Assembly (NCBI GenBank): GCA_017429265.1
Contig: JAFRPG010000031.1
Location: forward strand, 1-64,000
Direction: 5' to 3'
DNA: 64,000 nt
Origin: Clostridia bacterium
GTDB lineage: Bacteria; Bacillota; Clostridia; Christensenellales; Aristaeellaceae
The position numbers and the translations under genes are program-made. Every line of letters begins with the position of its first letter. Position 1 is the stretch's first letter. Shown one piece after another: positions 1 through 7,630 of this stretch. A model generated the notes under the pieces. It saw only the letters and a list, made by a program, of their open reading frames with translations, was not told the DNA's origin and did no database searches.

Positions 1-62
1 ATCGGAAAGCCCTCTGGTGCGCCCGCAGGCGCATATCCTCATCAACGGAGTTATCGGGAAAC
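1..62 (+). repeat. Intergenic element copy 0 (right end only, cut by window edge)
   Basis: Only the end of the right arm is visible: GATCGGAAAGCCCTCTGG, then the TGCGCC-CGCA-GGCGCA-type hairpin and the conserved outer segment with CTCATCAACGGAG. It is joined almost directly to the left arm of the next copy without an obvious terminal inverted repeat, so copies 0 and 1 look like a tandem or recombined pair. Confidence 0.8.
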
Positions 63-69
63 AAAAAAC

Positions 70-381
70 GGAAAGGGTTCCGCGCTCTGCGGAGCGCGCC
101 AGGGGCTTTCCGATCGCCCCTGGACCCTTCGGGGCCGCATCTTCCTTGTTAGCTGTCGGGTAAGGTTGAGAACAGAACTTAACAACTCCATAAAAACTGA
201 CTAACCTCAAGAACTATCATGAATGGACGGCGCCGAAGGAGTCCAGAGGATTCGGAGCGCCCGGAAAACTGTCCGGGGAACAGTTTTCAGCGGAGAATGG
301 GCGGCAGCCCCGGATCGATCGGAAAGCCCTCTGGTGCGCCCGCAGGCGCAGTCCCTTTCCCTGACAAAAACGAGAAGAGAC
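70..381 (+). repeat. Intergenic element copy 1, with 68-nt module in right arm
   Basis: Left arm: CGCGCTC-TGCG-GAGCGCG hairpin, then CCAGGGGC-N9-GCCCCTGG hairpin and ACCCTTCGGG. An AT-rich centre follows (about 140-225). The right arm starts with GGACGGCGCCGAAGGAGTCC and carries the 68-nt module at 249-316 in place of three bases of the hairpin strand, then GATCGGAAAGCCCTCTGG and the TGCGCC-type hairpin. It lies downstream of the minus-strand gene ending at 444, beyond that gene's terminator. No protein-coding gene is seen in 1-443. Confidence 0.85.
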
Positions 382-401
382 AATCTGTGTATGTGCACAG
401 C

Positions 402-425
402 AAAAAAGGCAGCCGGCGGGCTGCC
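402..425 (-). terminator. Terminator of the kinase operon
   Basis: Read on the minus strand: a 7-bp stem GGCAGCC/GGCTGCC with a 4-nt loop, followed by six T. It sits 19 bases past the stop codon of the last gene of the minus-strand operon. Confidence 0.85.
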
Positions 426-443
426 CGTGGGGATGGGGTTCAG

Positions 444-1628
444 TCACGTCTCCTCTCCCGCATAGGACATCTCCCAGACCTCCGTGTACATGGCCAGAGG
501 ACAGTCGGAGAGGGTGCAGATGAGGAGGAAAGCCTCGTAGGGGCTTGCGGAATAGAGCGGACTCATGCCGCAGGCGGACAGGATGCCGTTGATCTCGTCA
601 GCGTACCGGCGGAGGCGCTCCTCGCCGGGGATGTCCCGCTGCGACCAGAGGAAAAAGTCGAGCGTGATCAGGTCAAAGCGGTCCGGGGCCAGCTGGCGCT
701 TCTGCACGCCCTCCAGACGCTGACGGCTCGGGCGGAAGGACTGGAAATGCTTCGACAGCAGCGAGAGGTTGGCCTTCGTCAGGTTGCCGCTGTCGGTCAG
801 CGGGATGCCGCTGCACAGCATCTGCTCCAGGTCGGCGGCGGTGATATCCTCCGCGGTCCACACGCGGCGGGCCCGCTTCGGCTTTTCCTCCTCATCGCGG
901 TTGTAGATGTCGGCCGCCGTCTGCATGCAGCGCAGGAGGAGGTCGTCATAGCGGCGGAACATCTCCTCCCGGGCCGCGCAGGAACTCTGCCCCTTCAGCG
1001 CGGAGAGCCGGCGGAGCAGCTGCTTCTCGTCCCGGAGGCAGTCCTCCGCGCCGCCCGCCTTCTCCTTCCCGGTCGGCAGGGCCTGGAAGCGTTCCGTCAG
1101 CTCGACAGCCTTCGCGTAGGGGAGGCGGTGCAGGAAGCAGTAGCGGAAGATGACTTCCGTCGGATCGTCCATGCGGAAATCATCCTCGTGCAGCGCCTTG
1201 GTGAGGAAATCGCCCACGTCGTCCTCGTCCATCCGCAGCCCGAAGCCGAGCAGGAAAACCGTGCTCCGCCGCACGCGCTCGCTGGTCAGCCATCCCTTGA
1301 CGGTGGTACTCCAGCGGGTGGTGGTGGGCTTGAAGGAGTGCGGCGCATTGTTCTCCGCAAAGGCCCCGGTGATCACGTCCTGCCAGGTGCGGTCGTCGAT
1401 CTCGCGGAAAGGCTCCTCCATCCCGCTCCGCTCGTAGAGATAGCGCTTGAGATAGTCCCCGAAGGAGACCAGGCGGATCTCCCGGAAGAGAAAGCGGAAG
1501 ATCTCCTCGGAGGACATGTCGCGGAAACTCTCGGAGGACACCACCTGCCGGATCTGGCGGTTTGCCATGCGGGTGAACTCATAGTCGCGGACGGTGGCGT
1601 TGAAGTTGACGGTTTCGAGGTAGTTCAT
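444..1628 (-). CDS. Uncharacterised 394-aa cytoplasmic protein, kinase operon
   Basis: I do not recognise the family. The protein is soluble with no signal peptide or membrane segment. It is rich in charged residues and begins MNYLETVNFNATVRDYEF. A low-complexity basic stretch (EEEKPKRARRVW) lies near residues 247-258, and a Cys/Tyr-rich C-terminus ends in EVWEMSYAGEET. The start is ATG at 1628 with AAGGAG upstream. It is the third and last gene of a minus-strand operon behind a membrane Ser/Thr kinase and a secreted protein, with a 34-base gap and a terminator just after. Context suggests a partner or substrate of the kinase, but nothing in the sequence proves this. Confidence 0.8.
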   Translation of the reverse strand: MNYLETVNFNATVRDYEFTRMANRQIRQVVSSESFRDMSSEEIFRFLFREIRLVSFGDYLKRYLYERSGMEEPFREIDDRTWQDVITGAFAENNAPHSFKPTTTRWSTTVKGWLTSERVRRSTVFLLGFGLRMDEDDVGDFLTKALHEDDFRMDDPTEVIFRYCFLHRLPYAKAVELTERFQALPTGKEKAGGAEDCLRDEKQLLRRLSALKGQSSCAAREEMFRRYDDLLLRCMQTAADIYNRDEEEKPKRARRVWTAEDITAADLEQMLCSGIPLTDSGNLTKANLSLLSKHFQSFRPSRQRLEGVQKRQLAPDRFDLITLDFFLWSQRDIPGEERLRRYADEINGILSACGMSPLYSASPYEAFLLICTLSDCPLAMYTEVWEMSYAGEET

Positions 1629-1662
1629 GGCGGCTCCTTGGTGCGGAAAGGGTCCGGTCGGG

Positions 1663-2985
1663 TCAGTTGAGAGGGGAGGGCAGGATGATCCCGTGCGCGC
1701 CGAGGACGGCTTCGTACAGTCCGATCAGGTCGCTGAGGGTCATGTCGGGCCCGGCCTTCGGGATCTCCAGGTGATAGAAGCCCATGATGTCCCGCAGCAT
1801 CCCGATGTAGGCCACCAGATCGGCGGATCCGGCGGGTTCTTCCGCGGCTTCCTCCGTGGCTTCGATAGTGAAAACGGGCTCCGCGGCCTCCTCCGTGGTC
1901 TCGACAGTGAAAACGGGCTCCGCGGGTTCCTCCGTGGCCTCGATAGTGAAAACAGGCTCCGCGGCCTCCTCCGTGGCCTCGATGGTAACGACAGGCTCCG
2001 CGGATTCCTCCGTGGCCTCGACAGTGAAAGCGGGTTCCGCGGCCTCTGCTTCGGGGATCAGCCCCATGCACAGCGACACATAGCCTGTTTTGTCCAGATT
2101 GAGCACATAGAGATAGTAGGTGCCGGGCCGCACCTGCAGCTGACCGACGTTCTCGCCCGGGTTCTTCGTGCAGGCGCAGCGGAGGACCTCCCAGGTGTAG
2201 CCGGGATCCTGAAACACGCACAGGTTCGACCCGAGGCCGCCGTCTCCGCCGGAGATCAGCAGGGTCCCGGCGGCTTCCACGCGGAAGCGGTACCATCGGC
2301 TCTTCTGCTCGAAGAGGACCCGCTCCGACTCCGCCTGACCGCCGGCGACCGCCTCCCGGAACGCAGCCTCATCCGCCGCCGCGGCCGGCGTCAGCTTCAG
2401 CTCCGGCAGCCTGTCCGCCAGGGCGAGGACCTTGCCGCGCGCGTCCTCGGTGACCGTATCGGTCCGCAACACTCCGCTGTCCGGGATGAAGCCGATGTAG
2501 ACGGCCAGGAAGGCGGTCTCGTGCGCGTCGTTCTCGGTGATGCGGTAGGTGTACATCCCCGGCTCGACGCGCAGGCGCGGGAACTCCTGCGTCTCCTGGA
2601 CGCGGGAGAGGCACCGCCAGCTGTGCTCCTCGCCGGTGGTCACCGACTTCAGCTTCAGATAGAAGGCTGCCTTCACGCCGTGGTCCGAGTCGCGGCGCGA
2701 GAAGGCCACGGGGCAGAAGATCAGTTCACCGGGCTCGTCGACGACAATGGGCCGCAGGCCGGTGGATTCCCGTGACGGCTTCCTGTCCTTGGACGCATAG
2801 ACGCCTGCCCGCACGATCCACTCGCGGAAGGCCTCCTCGCTCTCCACATAGGCGTACTGAACGGAATTGACGCCGGGCTGCCGGTGATCGCCGATTATCT
2901 CCACCACGGCCGAGGCGGTGAAGGGCACGGCCAGCACCGCGCACAGCAGGATCAGGCCGCACAGCCTGCGCAAGATGTTCTTCAT
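1663..2985 (-). CDS. Secreted protein with two beta-sandwich-like domains and Glu/Thr repeats
   Basis: 440 aa. The N-terminal signal peptide is MKNILRRLCGLILLCAVLAV followed by PFTASA. Two similar regions follow (about 30-175 and 195-310), each ending in a motif such as PGMYTYRI or PGTYYLYV followed by a VYIG/CMG-LIP segment. This resembles bacterial pre-peptidase C-terminal (PPC) beta-sandwich domains; that is inference from pattern. About five near-identical 13-residue repeats (EPVFTIEATEEAA type) follow, encoded by a 39-bp tandem repeat at 1846-2040. The C-terminal helix-like region ends IILPSPLN. The start is ATG 2985 with GGGGG seven bases upstream. It lies between the kinase gene and the 394-aa gene in one operon, so it may be an extracytoplasmic sensor partner. 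Confidence 0.8.
   Translation of the reverse strand: MKNILRRLCGLILLCAVLAVPFTASAVVEIIGDHRQPGVNSVQYAYVESEEAFREWIVRAGVYASKDRKPSRESTGLRPIVVDEPGELIFCPVAFSRRDSDHGVKAAFYLKLKSVTTGEEHSWRCLSRVQETQEFPRLRVEPGMYTYRITENDAHETAFLAVYIGFIPDSGVLRTDTVTEDARGKVLALADRLPELKLTPAAAADEAAFREAVAGGQAESERVLFEQKSRWYRFRVEAAGTLLISGGDGGLGSNLCVFQDPGYTWEVLRCACTKNPGENVGQLQVRPGTYYLYVLNLDKTGYVSLCMGLIPEAEAAEPAFTVEATEESAEPVVTIEATEEAAEPVFTIEATEEPAEPVFTVETTEEAAEPVFTIEATEEAAEEPAGSADLVAYIGMLRDIMGFYHLEIPKAGPDMTLSDLIGLYEAVLGAHGIILPSPLN
1846..2040 (-). repeat. Five tandem 39-bp repeats inside the secreted protein gene
   Basis: Five consecutive 39-base units, each 13 codons, encode EPVFT[IV]E[AT]TEE[APS]A-type repeats. Period is exact; units differ at a few positions. 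Such repeats can expand or contract in frame and here form a flexible acidic stalk. Confidence 0.9.
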
Positions 2986-3032
2986 CGATCATCCCCCCTT
3001 GATGCTACGCTCTCCTTCTCAGAGGCAACAGG

Positions 3033-3038
3033 ATCATA
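3033..3038 (-). promoter_or_regulatory. Possible internal -10 element (TATGAT)
   Basis: On the minus strand a TATGAT hexamer lies 48 bases before the start of the secreted protein gene, in the 85-base gap after the kinase stop codon. A TTTACA-like hexamer lies upstream but at 19-base spacing, so this is a weak call. Confidence 0.35.
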
Positions 3039-3070
3039 ACACAGCCTTGCAGCGGCCTGTAAAACCGACT

Positions 3071-4927
3071 TTACGGTCCTGCTGCCGCGGGGGAGAAGAC
3101 CAGCACGCCCGGATCCTTTGCCTCCTCGGCGACGTAGGTCTGCGGCTCGAAGACGAGGGTGCAGCCGTTTGCCCCGAGGAAGGCTTCGAAGGCTTCCGTG
3201 GGCCGGAAGACGACGGTCACCGTGTCCCCGGGCGCGAACGGCGCCTCGGTCGAATGACCGGGTTCGCAGACGACGGCGAACTGGGCGGCGATCAGCGCCG
3301 GCATATCGTCGGTGTCCGCGGCCCACACGCAGCCCTGATCCGCGAGCAGCCGCAGGATGTCCGCCGCCGGGACGGCGGGCTGCAGGCTGTAGAGCCTGTT
3401 GAAGAGGAGCAGGGGCTTCATCGCGATGCCATCGAGGCGGATGACCCGCGGGCTGTACGGTTCCTCCGAAGCGGCCGCCTCCCCGGTTGTCGGCGCTTCA
3501 TCGGATGCCGCCGTTTCTTCGGATGCCGGGGCCTCCCCGGCCGCTTCCGCTTCTTCGGTTTCCGCCCCGGAGATCATCGCGTCCTCCGATGGGGTTTCCT
3601 CGTCGCCGAAAAGCTCCGCAGCCTCATCCGACACGGCCGGCGGCGGGCCGGCGGCGTCCCCGGATCCCTCTGCGGCCGGCTCCTCCGGGAACGGCTCCGC
3701 GGCCCCGCTGTCCGGGTGCGGTTCGACGGGCGGGGGTGCTTCCTCCGTGGTGACGGGGGACGCCGGCAAGGGCAGGGCGGCCGCCATTTCCGGCTCGGGC
3801 ACGGCGGTCACGGCCGGCGCGGGTGCGGGGGATGCCGTGGGCTCCGGAGCCGGTGCGCGCGTGGGGGACTCGGCCGGTGCCGGCACGGGGAGGGGTGCGG
3901 GGCTGTCCTTCCGGCCGGACAGGACGATCCACGAGACCGCGGCGGCCAGCACAAGCAGAACGGCAAGCGCCGGCACGATGACCGCGGCGCGCTTCCTCCC
4001 GGTTCTTTTCTCCGCTCCGCCGCGCACGTTCATGAGCGCCTCGCGGAATTCCGCGGCGGACGCGTAGCGCTTTTTCGGGTCGAACTCGCACGCCTTCAGG
4101 ATCACCTTCGCCAGCGCGGGGCTCGCGTCGACCGGGGCGGGCAGCGCCTCGCCCTGCATGCGCCGCGCGGTCGCCTTCTCCCGGTCCTTCATGTAGACCA
4201 TCTGCTTGTCCAGGTCGATAAAGGGCTCGCGGTTCCGGTTCATCAGACGGTGCAGCACCAGGCCCAGGGAACAGATGTCCGCCCGATGGTCGTAGGGCCG
4301 GCTATGGAAGACCTCGGGGGCCATGAAGGGGAAGGTGCCCTTCGAGGAATAGATGCCCGCGGTGCGGTCCAGCTGCCGCGCGACGCCGAAGTCGCCAAGC
4401 TTGAAATCCCGCATGCCGGACACGAAAATGTTGCTTGGCTTGATATCCCGGTGGATGATGCCGGCCTTCTCGCAGTAGTCCAGCGCGGTGCACACGTCGA
4501 TGCCCAGGCGGATCACGTCGGCCTCCGTCATCGGATGGGTCTGCGCCCAGTCCGGGAAGCTCGTCAGCAGCTCCATGCGGATGAAGATCGTCCAGCTGGC
4601 CGCGTCCGGGTGCTCCACGAGCGCGCAGTCCTCGACGCTGACGATGTTGGTGATGCCCTTGAGAGCGTTCATGGCGCGGATCTCGGCCATGAAGGTGTCG
4701 ACCATGTCCCGGTAGTAGGAGCGCGCTGTCTCCTCCGAACCGAGCTCGCGGACCGAGGCCGCCGCCTCGCTCTCGGACGCGGGGATCTGAATGACCTTGA
4801 CGGCGCTTTCGATCGTGGCTCCGCCGATGGACCGGGTGGCCCGGTAGACCGTGCCGTAGGACCCCTCACCGAGGACCTCCCCGAGTGTCCAGTCTTCCCA
4901 GCCGGGCGGCAGTCTCGTTTCCACAGG
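3071..4927 (-). CDS. Membrane-anchored eukaryotic-type Ser/Thr protein kinase
   Basis: About 618 aa. The kinase domain (residues about 12-300) has the glycine loop GEGSYGTVY, ATP lysine in SAVKVI (K43), catalytic HRDIKPSN (D160), DFG in LGDFGVAR (D178) and APE in FMAPEVF. A basic juxtamembrane segment and one transmembrane helix (about 312-336) follow. Next comes a long Pro/Ala/Glu-rich extracellular linker and a small C-terminal domain (about 500-618) that I do not recognise; PASTA repeats are absent. GTG 4927 is preferred because AGAGGAG lies eight bases upstream; TTG 4942 is an alternative. It is first gene of a three-gene operon with a secreted protein and a soluble protein. It probably phosphorylates cytoplasmic targets in response to an extracellular cue. 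Confidence 0.92.
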   Translation of the reverse strand, partial: PVETRLPPGWEDWTLGEVLGEGSYGTVYRATRSIGGATIESAVKVIQIPASESEAAASVRELGSEETARSYYRDMVDTFMAEIRAMNALKGITNIVSVEDCALVEHPDAASWTIFIRMELLTSFPDWAQTHPMTEADVIRLGIDVCTALDYCEKAGIIHRDIKPSNIFVSGMRDFKLGDFGVARQLDRTAGIYSSKGTFPFMAPEVFHSRPYDHRADICSLGLVLHRLMNRNREPFIDLDKQMVYMKDREKATARRMQGEALPAPVDASPALAKVILKACEFDPKKRYASAAEFREALMNVRGGAEKRTGRKRAAVIVPALAVLLVLAAAVSWIVLSGRKDSPAPLPVPAPAESPTRAPAPEPTASPAPAPAVTAVPEPEMAAALPLPASPVTTEEAPPPVEPHPDSGAAEPFPEEPAAEGSGDAAGPPPAVSDEAAELFGDEETPSEDAMISGAETEEAEAAGEAPASEETAASDEAPTTGEAAASEEPYSPRVIRLDGIAMKPLLLFNRLYSLQPAVPAADILRLLADQGCVWAADTDDMPALIAAQFAVVCEPGHSTEAPFAPGDTVTVVFRPTEAFEAFLGANGCTLVFEPQTYVAEEAKDPGVLVFSPAAAGP

Positions 4928-4977
4928 GCGCACTCCTCTCAAAACACTTCCGAAATCATATCTGATTTAGTTATCAT

Positions 4978-5006
4978 ATCATAGCAAACAAACCCTTTCC
5001 CGTCAA
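4978..5006 (-). promoter_or_regulatory. Promoter of the kinase operon
   Basis: On the minus strand TTGACG and TATGAT are separated by 17 bases, about 50 bases before the kinase start codon. Confidence 0.75.
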
Positions 5007-5016
5007 CCTTTTCACA

Positions 5017-5044
5017 GGAAAAGTGCCGCCCCGGAGGACGGCAC
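5017..5044 (-). terminator. Terminator for the cation exporter unit
   Basis: On the minus strand GTGCCG...CGGCAC forms a stem followed by TTTTCC. It lies beyond the repeat element that separates it from the exporter stop codon, so read-through of the element is expected. Confidence 0.7.
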
Positions 5045-5060
5045 CGAATGGATCAAAAAC

Positions 5061-5354
5061 GGACTCTGCACGAAAAGTTCGGGAAAACCATATGGTGGGG
5101 GTTCGCGCTCTGCGGAGCGCGCCAGGGGCTTTCCGATCGCCCCTGGACCCTTCGGGATCGCATCTTCTTGTTGGTTGTTGGGCAAGGCTGAGAAATAGTA
5201 CCTAACAATCTTTCAAAAACCTGACAATCCTCAAGAACTATCATTATTATGGGACGGCCCCGAAGGAGTCCAGAGGGCGATCGGAAAGCCCTCTGGTGCG
5301 CCCGCAGGCGCATTCCTTCATCAGCGATGTTTTCCTAACTAAACGCGAAGAACC
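5061..5354 (+). repeat. Intergenic element copy 2 (about 294 nt)
   Basis: Left end GGACTCTGCACGAAAAG resembles the usual GGTTCTTCACGGAAAG. The conserved segment TTCGGGAAAACCATATGG follows, then the GC hairpin, CCAGGGGC/GCCCCTGG and an AT-rich centre. The right arm has CCAGAGGGC/GCCCTCTGG, the TGCGCC-type hairpin and the end CGCGAAGAACC. It ends 12 bases from the exporter stop codon and separates that gene from its terminator. No gene is seen in 4928-5365. Confidence 0.9.
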
Positions 5355-5365
5355 CCAAAGCGGGA

Positions 5366-6235
5366 TCACTTTCCCTGTACCGGGTTGACGTGGATCATGA
5401 TGTGCTTCACCTGCGGGAAGGCCGCCTCGATGTCGTCGTGCACGCCCTCGGCGATCGCGTGGGCGCGGGTCAGGGTGAGCCCTCCGTCCACGGCGATCTC
5501 CATCTCCACATAGACCCGGTTGCCGAACTGCCGCGTCAGCAGGGCATCCACGCCCTCCACGCCCTCGTGCGCCAGCGCCTTGCCGCGGATGGCGTTCTCG
5601 GTCTCCTCGTCGCAGCGCTCGTCCACCATCTTGCGGACGGCGTCCAGGAAGATGTCGAAGGCGGCCTTGCTGATCATCACGCAGATGACGAGGCTTGCGA
5701 TGGGGTCCAGCACGGGCCAGCCCATGCGGGCCCCGGCGATGCCGATCAGCGCGCCGACGGAGGAGAGGGCGTCCGAGCGGTGGTGCCAGGCGTCCGCCCG
5801 CAGAGCCTCGGAACGGATCCTGTCGGCCGCGGCGCGGGTGTAGCGGTACATGCCCTCCTTGACGAGGATCGAGATGACGGCGGCAATCAGCGCGAGCAGG
5901 CCCGGGACGGGCAGAGCCTCGGGCGTGCGGATCTTCCGTATCCCTTCATAGCCGATGCAAAGCCCCGTGAAGAGCAGCACCACGGCCAGCACGATGGCGG
6001 CGACGCACTCCATGCGCTCGTGACCGTAGGGGTGTTCGTCGTCGGCGGCCTTCCCGGCCGTGCGCACGCCGATCATCACGATCACCGTGCTGAAGACGTC
6101 CGAGGCGGAGTGGACCGCGTCGGACACCATGGCGCTCGACCGCGCCAGGAGGCCCGCCAGCAGCTTCAGCGCGGACAGCAGGAAGTTGATCAGGATCGTG
6201 ACACGGGATACGTGCATGGCGATCTTGTTTTCCAT
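5366..6235 (-). CDS. Cation diffusion facilitator (CDF) metal exporter
   Basis: 289 aa, usual length for the family. About six membrane segments run through residues 10-200. CDF metal-binding signatures are visible: SDAVHSASD (SxxxHxxxD, TM2) and the paired HHRSDALSS (HxxxD, TM5), plus HPYGHERME at the end of a cytoplasmic loop. A C-terminal ferredoxin-like dimerisation domain (about 205-289) ends with VKHIMIHVNP. It would pump divalent cations out of the cell by proton antiport. The start is ATG 6235 because AAAGGTGG lies just upstream and the riboswitch-like leader ends there; longer in-frame extensions would read through that leader. The leader suggests control by Ni or Co. Confidence 0.92.
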   Translation of the reverse strand: MENKIAMHVSRVTILINFLLSALKLLAGLLARSSAMVSDAVHSASDVFSTVIVMIGVRTAGKAADDEHPYGHERMECVAAIVLAVVLLFTGLCIGYEGIRKIRTPEALPVPGLLALIAAVISILVKEGMYRYTRAAADRIRSEALRADAWHHRSDALSSVGALIGIAGARMGWPVLDPIASLVICVMISKAAFDIFLDAVRKMVDERCDEETENAIRGKALAHEGVEGVDALLTRQFGNRVYVEMEIAVDGGLTLTRAHAIAEGVHDDIEAAFPQVKHIMIHVNPVQGK

Positions 6236-6362
6236 GGTTCTTCCACCTTTCCGCTCCGCCCGGTCAGAGAAAACGGGGCAGGAGCGTCGTTCCTGTCCCG
6301 CGAATGCGCCGCATTCCCTGCCGCCCAAGGGCGGCCCGGCTCCCGGAGGCCTGTTCATTGAT
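6236..6362 (-). promoter_or_regulatory. Probable NiCo (czcD) riboswitch leader of the CDF exporter
   Basis: The 125-nt leader, read on the minus strand, carries the conserved core of the NiCo riboswitch class in order. The pieces are GAACAGG, a short hairpin, GAGCCGGGC, the hairpin GCCGCCC-TT-GGGCGGC, AGG, the hairpin GAATGC-GGC-GCATTC, and GCGGGACAGG. An alternative hairpin GGGACAGGA-N7-TCCTGCCCC followed by GTTTTC would bury the last conserved segment and act as terminator, the expected switch. Basal stem P1 is weak (few pairs between the 5' end and the bases after GGGACAG). The downstream gene is the classic target, a CDF exporter. Confidence 0.65.
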
Positions 6363-6368
6363 GCCCTG

Positions 6369-6397
6369 ATTATAGCACATCCGCGGGGATGTGGCAA
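6369..6397 (-). promoter_or_regulatory. Promoter of the CDF exporter
   Basis: On the minus strand TTGCCA and TATAAT are separated by 17 bases, placing transcription start near 6361, just at the 5' edge of the riboswitch-like leader. Confidence 0.8.
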
Positions 6398-6410
6398 GTG
6401 CGGGCGGTTC

Positions 6411-6600
6411 TGATGAAAAGGGCATGCGCCTGCGGGCGCACCGGGGGCTTTCCGGTCGCCCCCGGACCCTTCGGGGCCGTCCGGGTGAAGGCGGTCTTTG
6501 GGTTTGCAAGGTTCCTCTGTCAACCTTGCTGTCTTGCAGAGCGGCACAGAGGGGAGAGCCGACGACGAAGATCCGGGGCGATCGGGAAGCCGTGGGTGAA
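6411..6600 (-). repeat. Decayed copy 3 of the intergenic element
   Basis: A half arm at about 6423-6482 has TGCGCC-TGCG-GGCGCA, then CCGGGGGC-N9-GCCCCCGG, then CCCTTCGGGGCCGTCC. The hairpin differs from other copies by paired, compensating changes. A weak arm trace (CCGGGGCGATCGGGAAGCC) lies at 6571-6595. The rest of 6412-6886 shows no gene, only the two promoters noted below. Confidence 0.65.
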
Positions 6601-6698
6601 CAAAGACGAAAATGCGTGCACTGAAATCCTCACAGGTCTGATCGAAAATCCTCAAAGTTTTGACAGGAAAAACATTACAGATTTGTCTGAAATTGCGC

Positions 6699-6727
6699 TT
6701 GTCAAGCGCTTGTGAATTGTATACAAT
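6699..6727 (+). promoter_or_regulatory. Promoter candidate upstream of the secreted protein gene
   Basis: TTGTCA and TACAAT separated by 17 bases. It lies 160 bases before the start codon at 6887, so it is the more distal of two candidates. Confidence 0.55.
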
Positions 6728-6813
6728 GAACGGGTACCGCACCGCGATGAGGCAGCCGGGTCGTCAATCTTCGGTCTGCTTTTCCGCACCTGTTGCGAAA
6801 CGGGTCGCGGCGG

Positions 6814-6843
6814 TTGCATCGCGGGGTCCGCGGATGCTATAAT
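6814..6843 (+). promoter_or_regulatory. Proximal promoter of the secreted protein gene
   Basis: TTGCAT and a perfect TATAAT separated by 18 bases, 43 bases before the GTG start at 6887. Confidence 0.75.
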
Positions 6844-6886
6844 TAGAACGGAAGTGACCGTGAAACAAGGAAGGGAGCCGGACACC

Positions 6887-7585
6887 GTGGCGAGACGACT
6901 GATCCTGCTGGCTCTGGCTGTGCTCTGCCTGTGCCTGCCCGCAGCCGCGGAGAGCGGAGCGGACTGGCGCGCGGCCTATACGTGGGCCCTCGACGGCGGG
7001 GCATATAACCTGCTCATCCGCTGCAACACGCCGCGGGAGTGGGAGGAGTACACCTTCTTTGAGGCGGATTTCAACGGCCGTGATCAGGCCTGGGACGCGG
7101 CGGCCCTCTACGACACGGACGGCGACGGCACGCCGGAGCTGATCGTGCTGACGGTGTATACCGTGGAGCAGATCGACATCATCACAAGCGACGACGCGAA
7201 TACCATCCGTCATCTGGGCACCCTGGGCGGCGACAACTTCTTCCAGGACTTCCTCACCTTCGACGCGGTCGGATACCACGGACTGATCGTTCTCTCCGGC
7301 GGCCCGGCCATGGACATCGACCTGATCACGGCGGAGGACGGCGGCATCGTCTGCCGGCGCCTCGGCATGACCCTGGTCAACGACGAGGGCGACGGGACCG
7401 TCGGCCTCTCGGTGACGGACTGCGACCCGGCGCTCTATGATCTCCTGTACGGAGAACTGGTGCTCGGGCAGCCGACCGCGGAGCATCTCACCTGGTGCAG
7501 CTTCGCGCAGCCCGGCGGCGAGTCCGAACTGAACGAATTTCTCAACGCCTGGGGCGGGGCTCCCTCCGGGACAGCCGCCCCGTGA
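6887..7585 (+). CDS. Secreted protein of unknown function with a DxDGDG motif
   Basis: About 232 aa. The signal peptide is MARRLILLALAVLCLCLPAAA. The mature part carries YDTDGDGTPELIVL (about residue 75), the calcium-binding DxDxDG loop seen in FG-GAP/VCBS-like or EF-hand-like repeats. It is otherwise a beta-rich domain. GTG 6887 is chosen because AAGGAAGGGAG lies nine bases upstream; an earlier GTG at 6854 would put codons before the ribosome binding site. The stop is 45 bases before the GH3 gene, so the two are probably co-transcribed. I cannot assign a function. Confidence 0.8.
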   Translation: MARRLILLALAVLCLCLPAAAESGADWRAAYTWALDGGAYNLLIRCNTPREWEEYTFFEADFNGRDQAWDAAALYDTDGDGTPELIVLTVYTVEQIDIITSDDANTIRHLGTLGGDNFFQDFLTFDAVGYHGLIVLSGGPAMDIDLITAEDGGIVCRRLGMTLVNDEGDGTVGLSVTDCDPALYDLLYGELVLGQPTAEHLTWCSFAQPGGESELNEFLNAWGGAPSGTAAP

Positions 7586-7630
7586 CGACAATCATCGCAC
7601 CCCATCGACAACCGCAAGGAGGACAGACGC

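Noticed and set aside
207-465. Short open frames inside the repeat elements (also at 5053-5313, 9666-9959, 38173-38623, 54117-54805)
   Set aside because: They are translations of hairpin DNA (recurring RLRAHQRAFRSPSG-type peptides), present in several frames and both strands, with no start signals.
6236-6742. N-terminal extension of the CDF exporter
   Set aside because: The open frame continues through the riboswitch-like leader, promoter and a repeat half; the residues are low-complexity and the transporter fold begins at ATG 6235.
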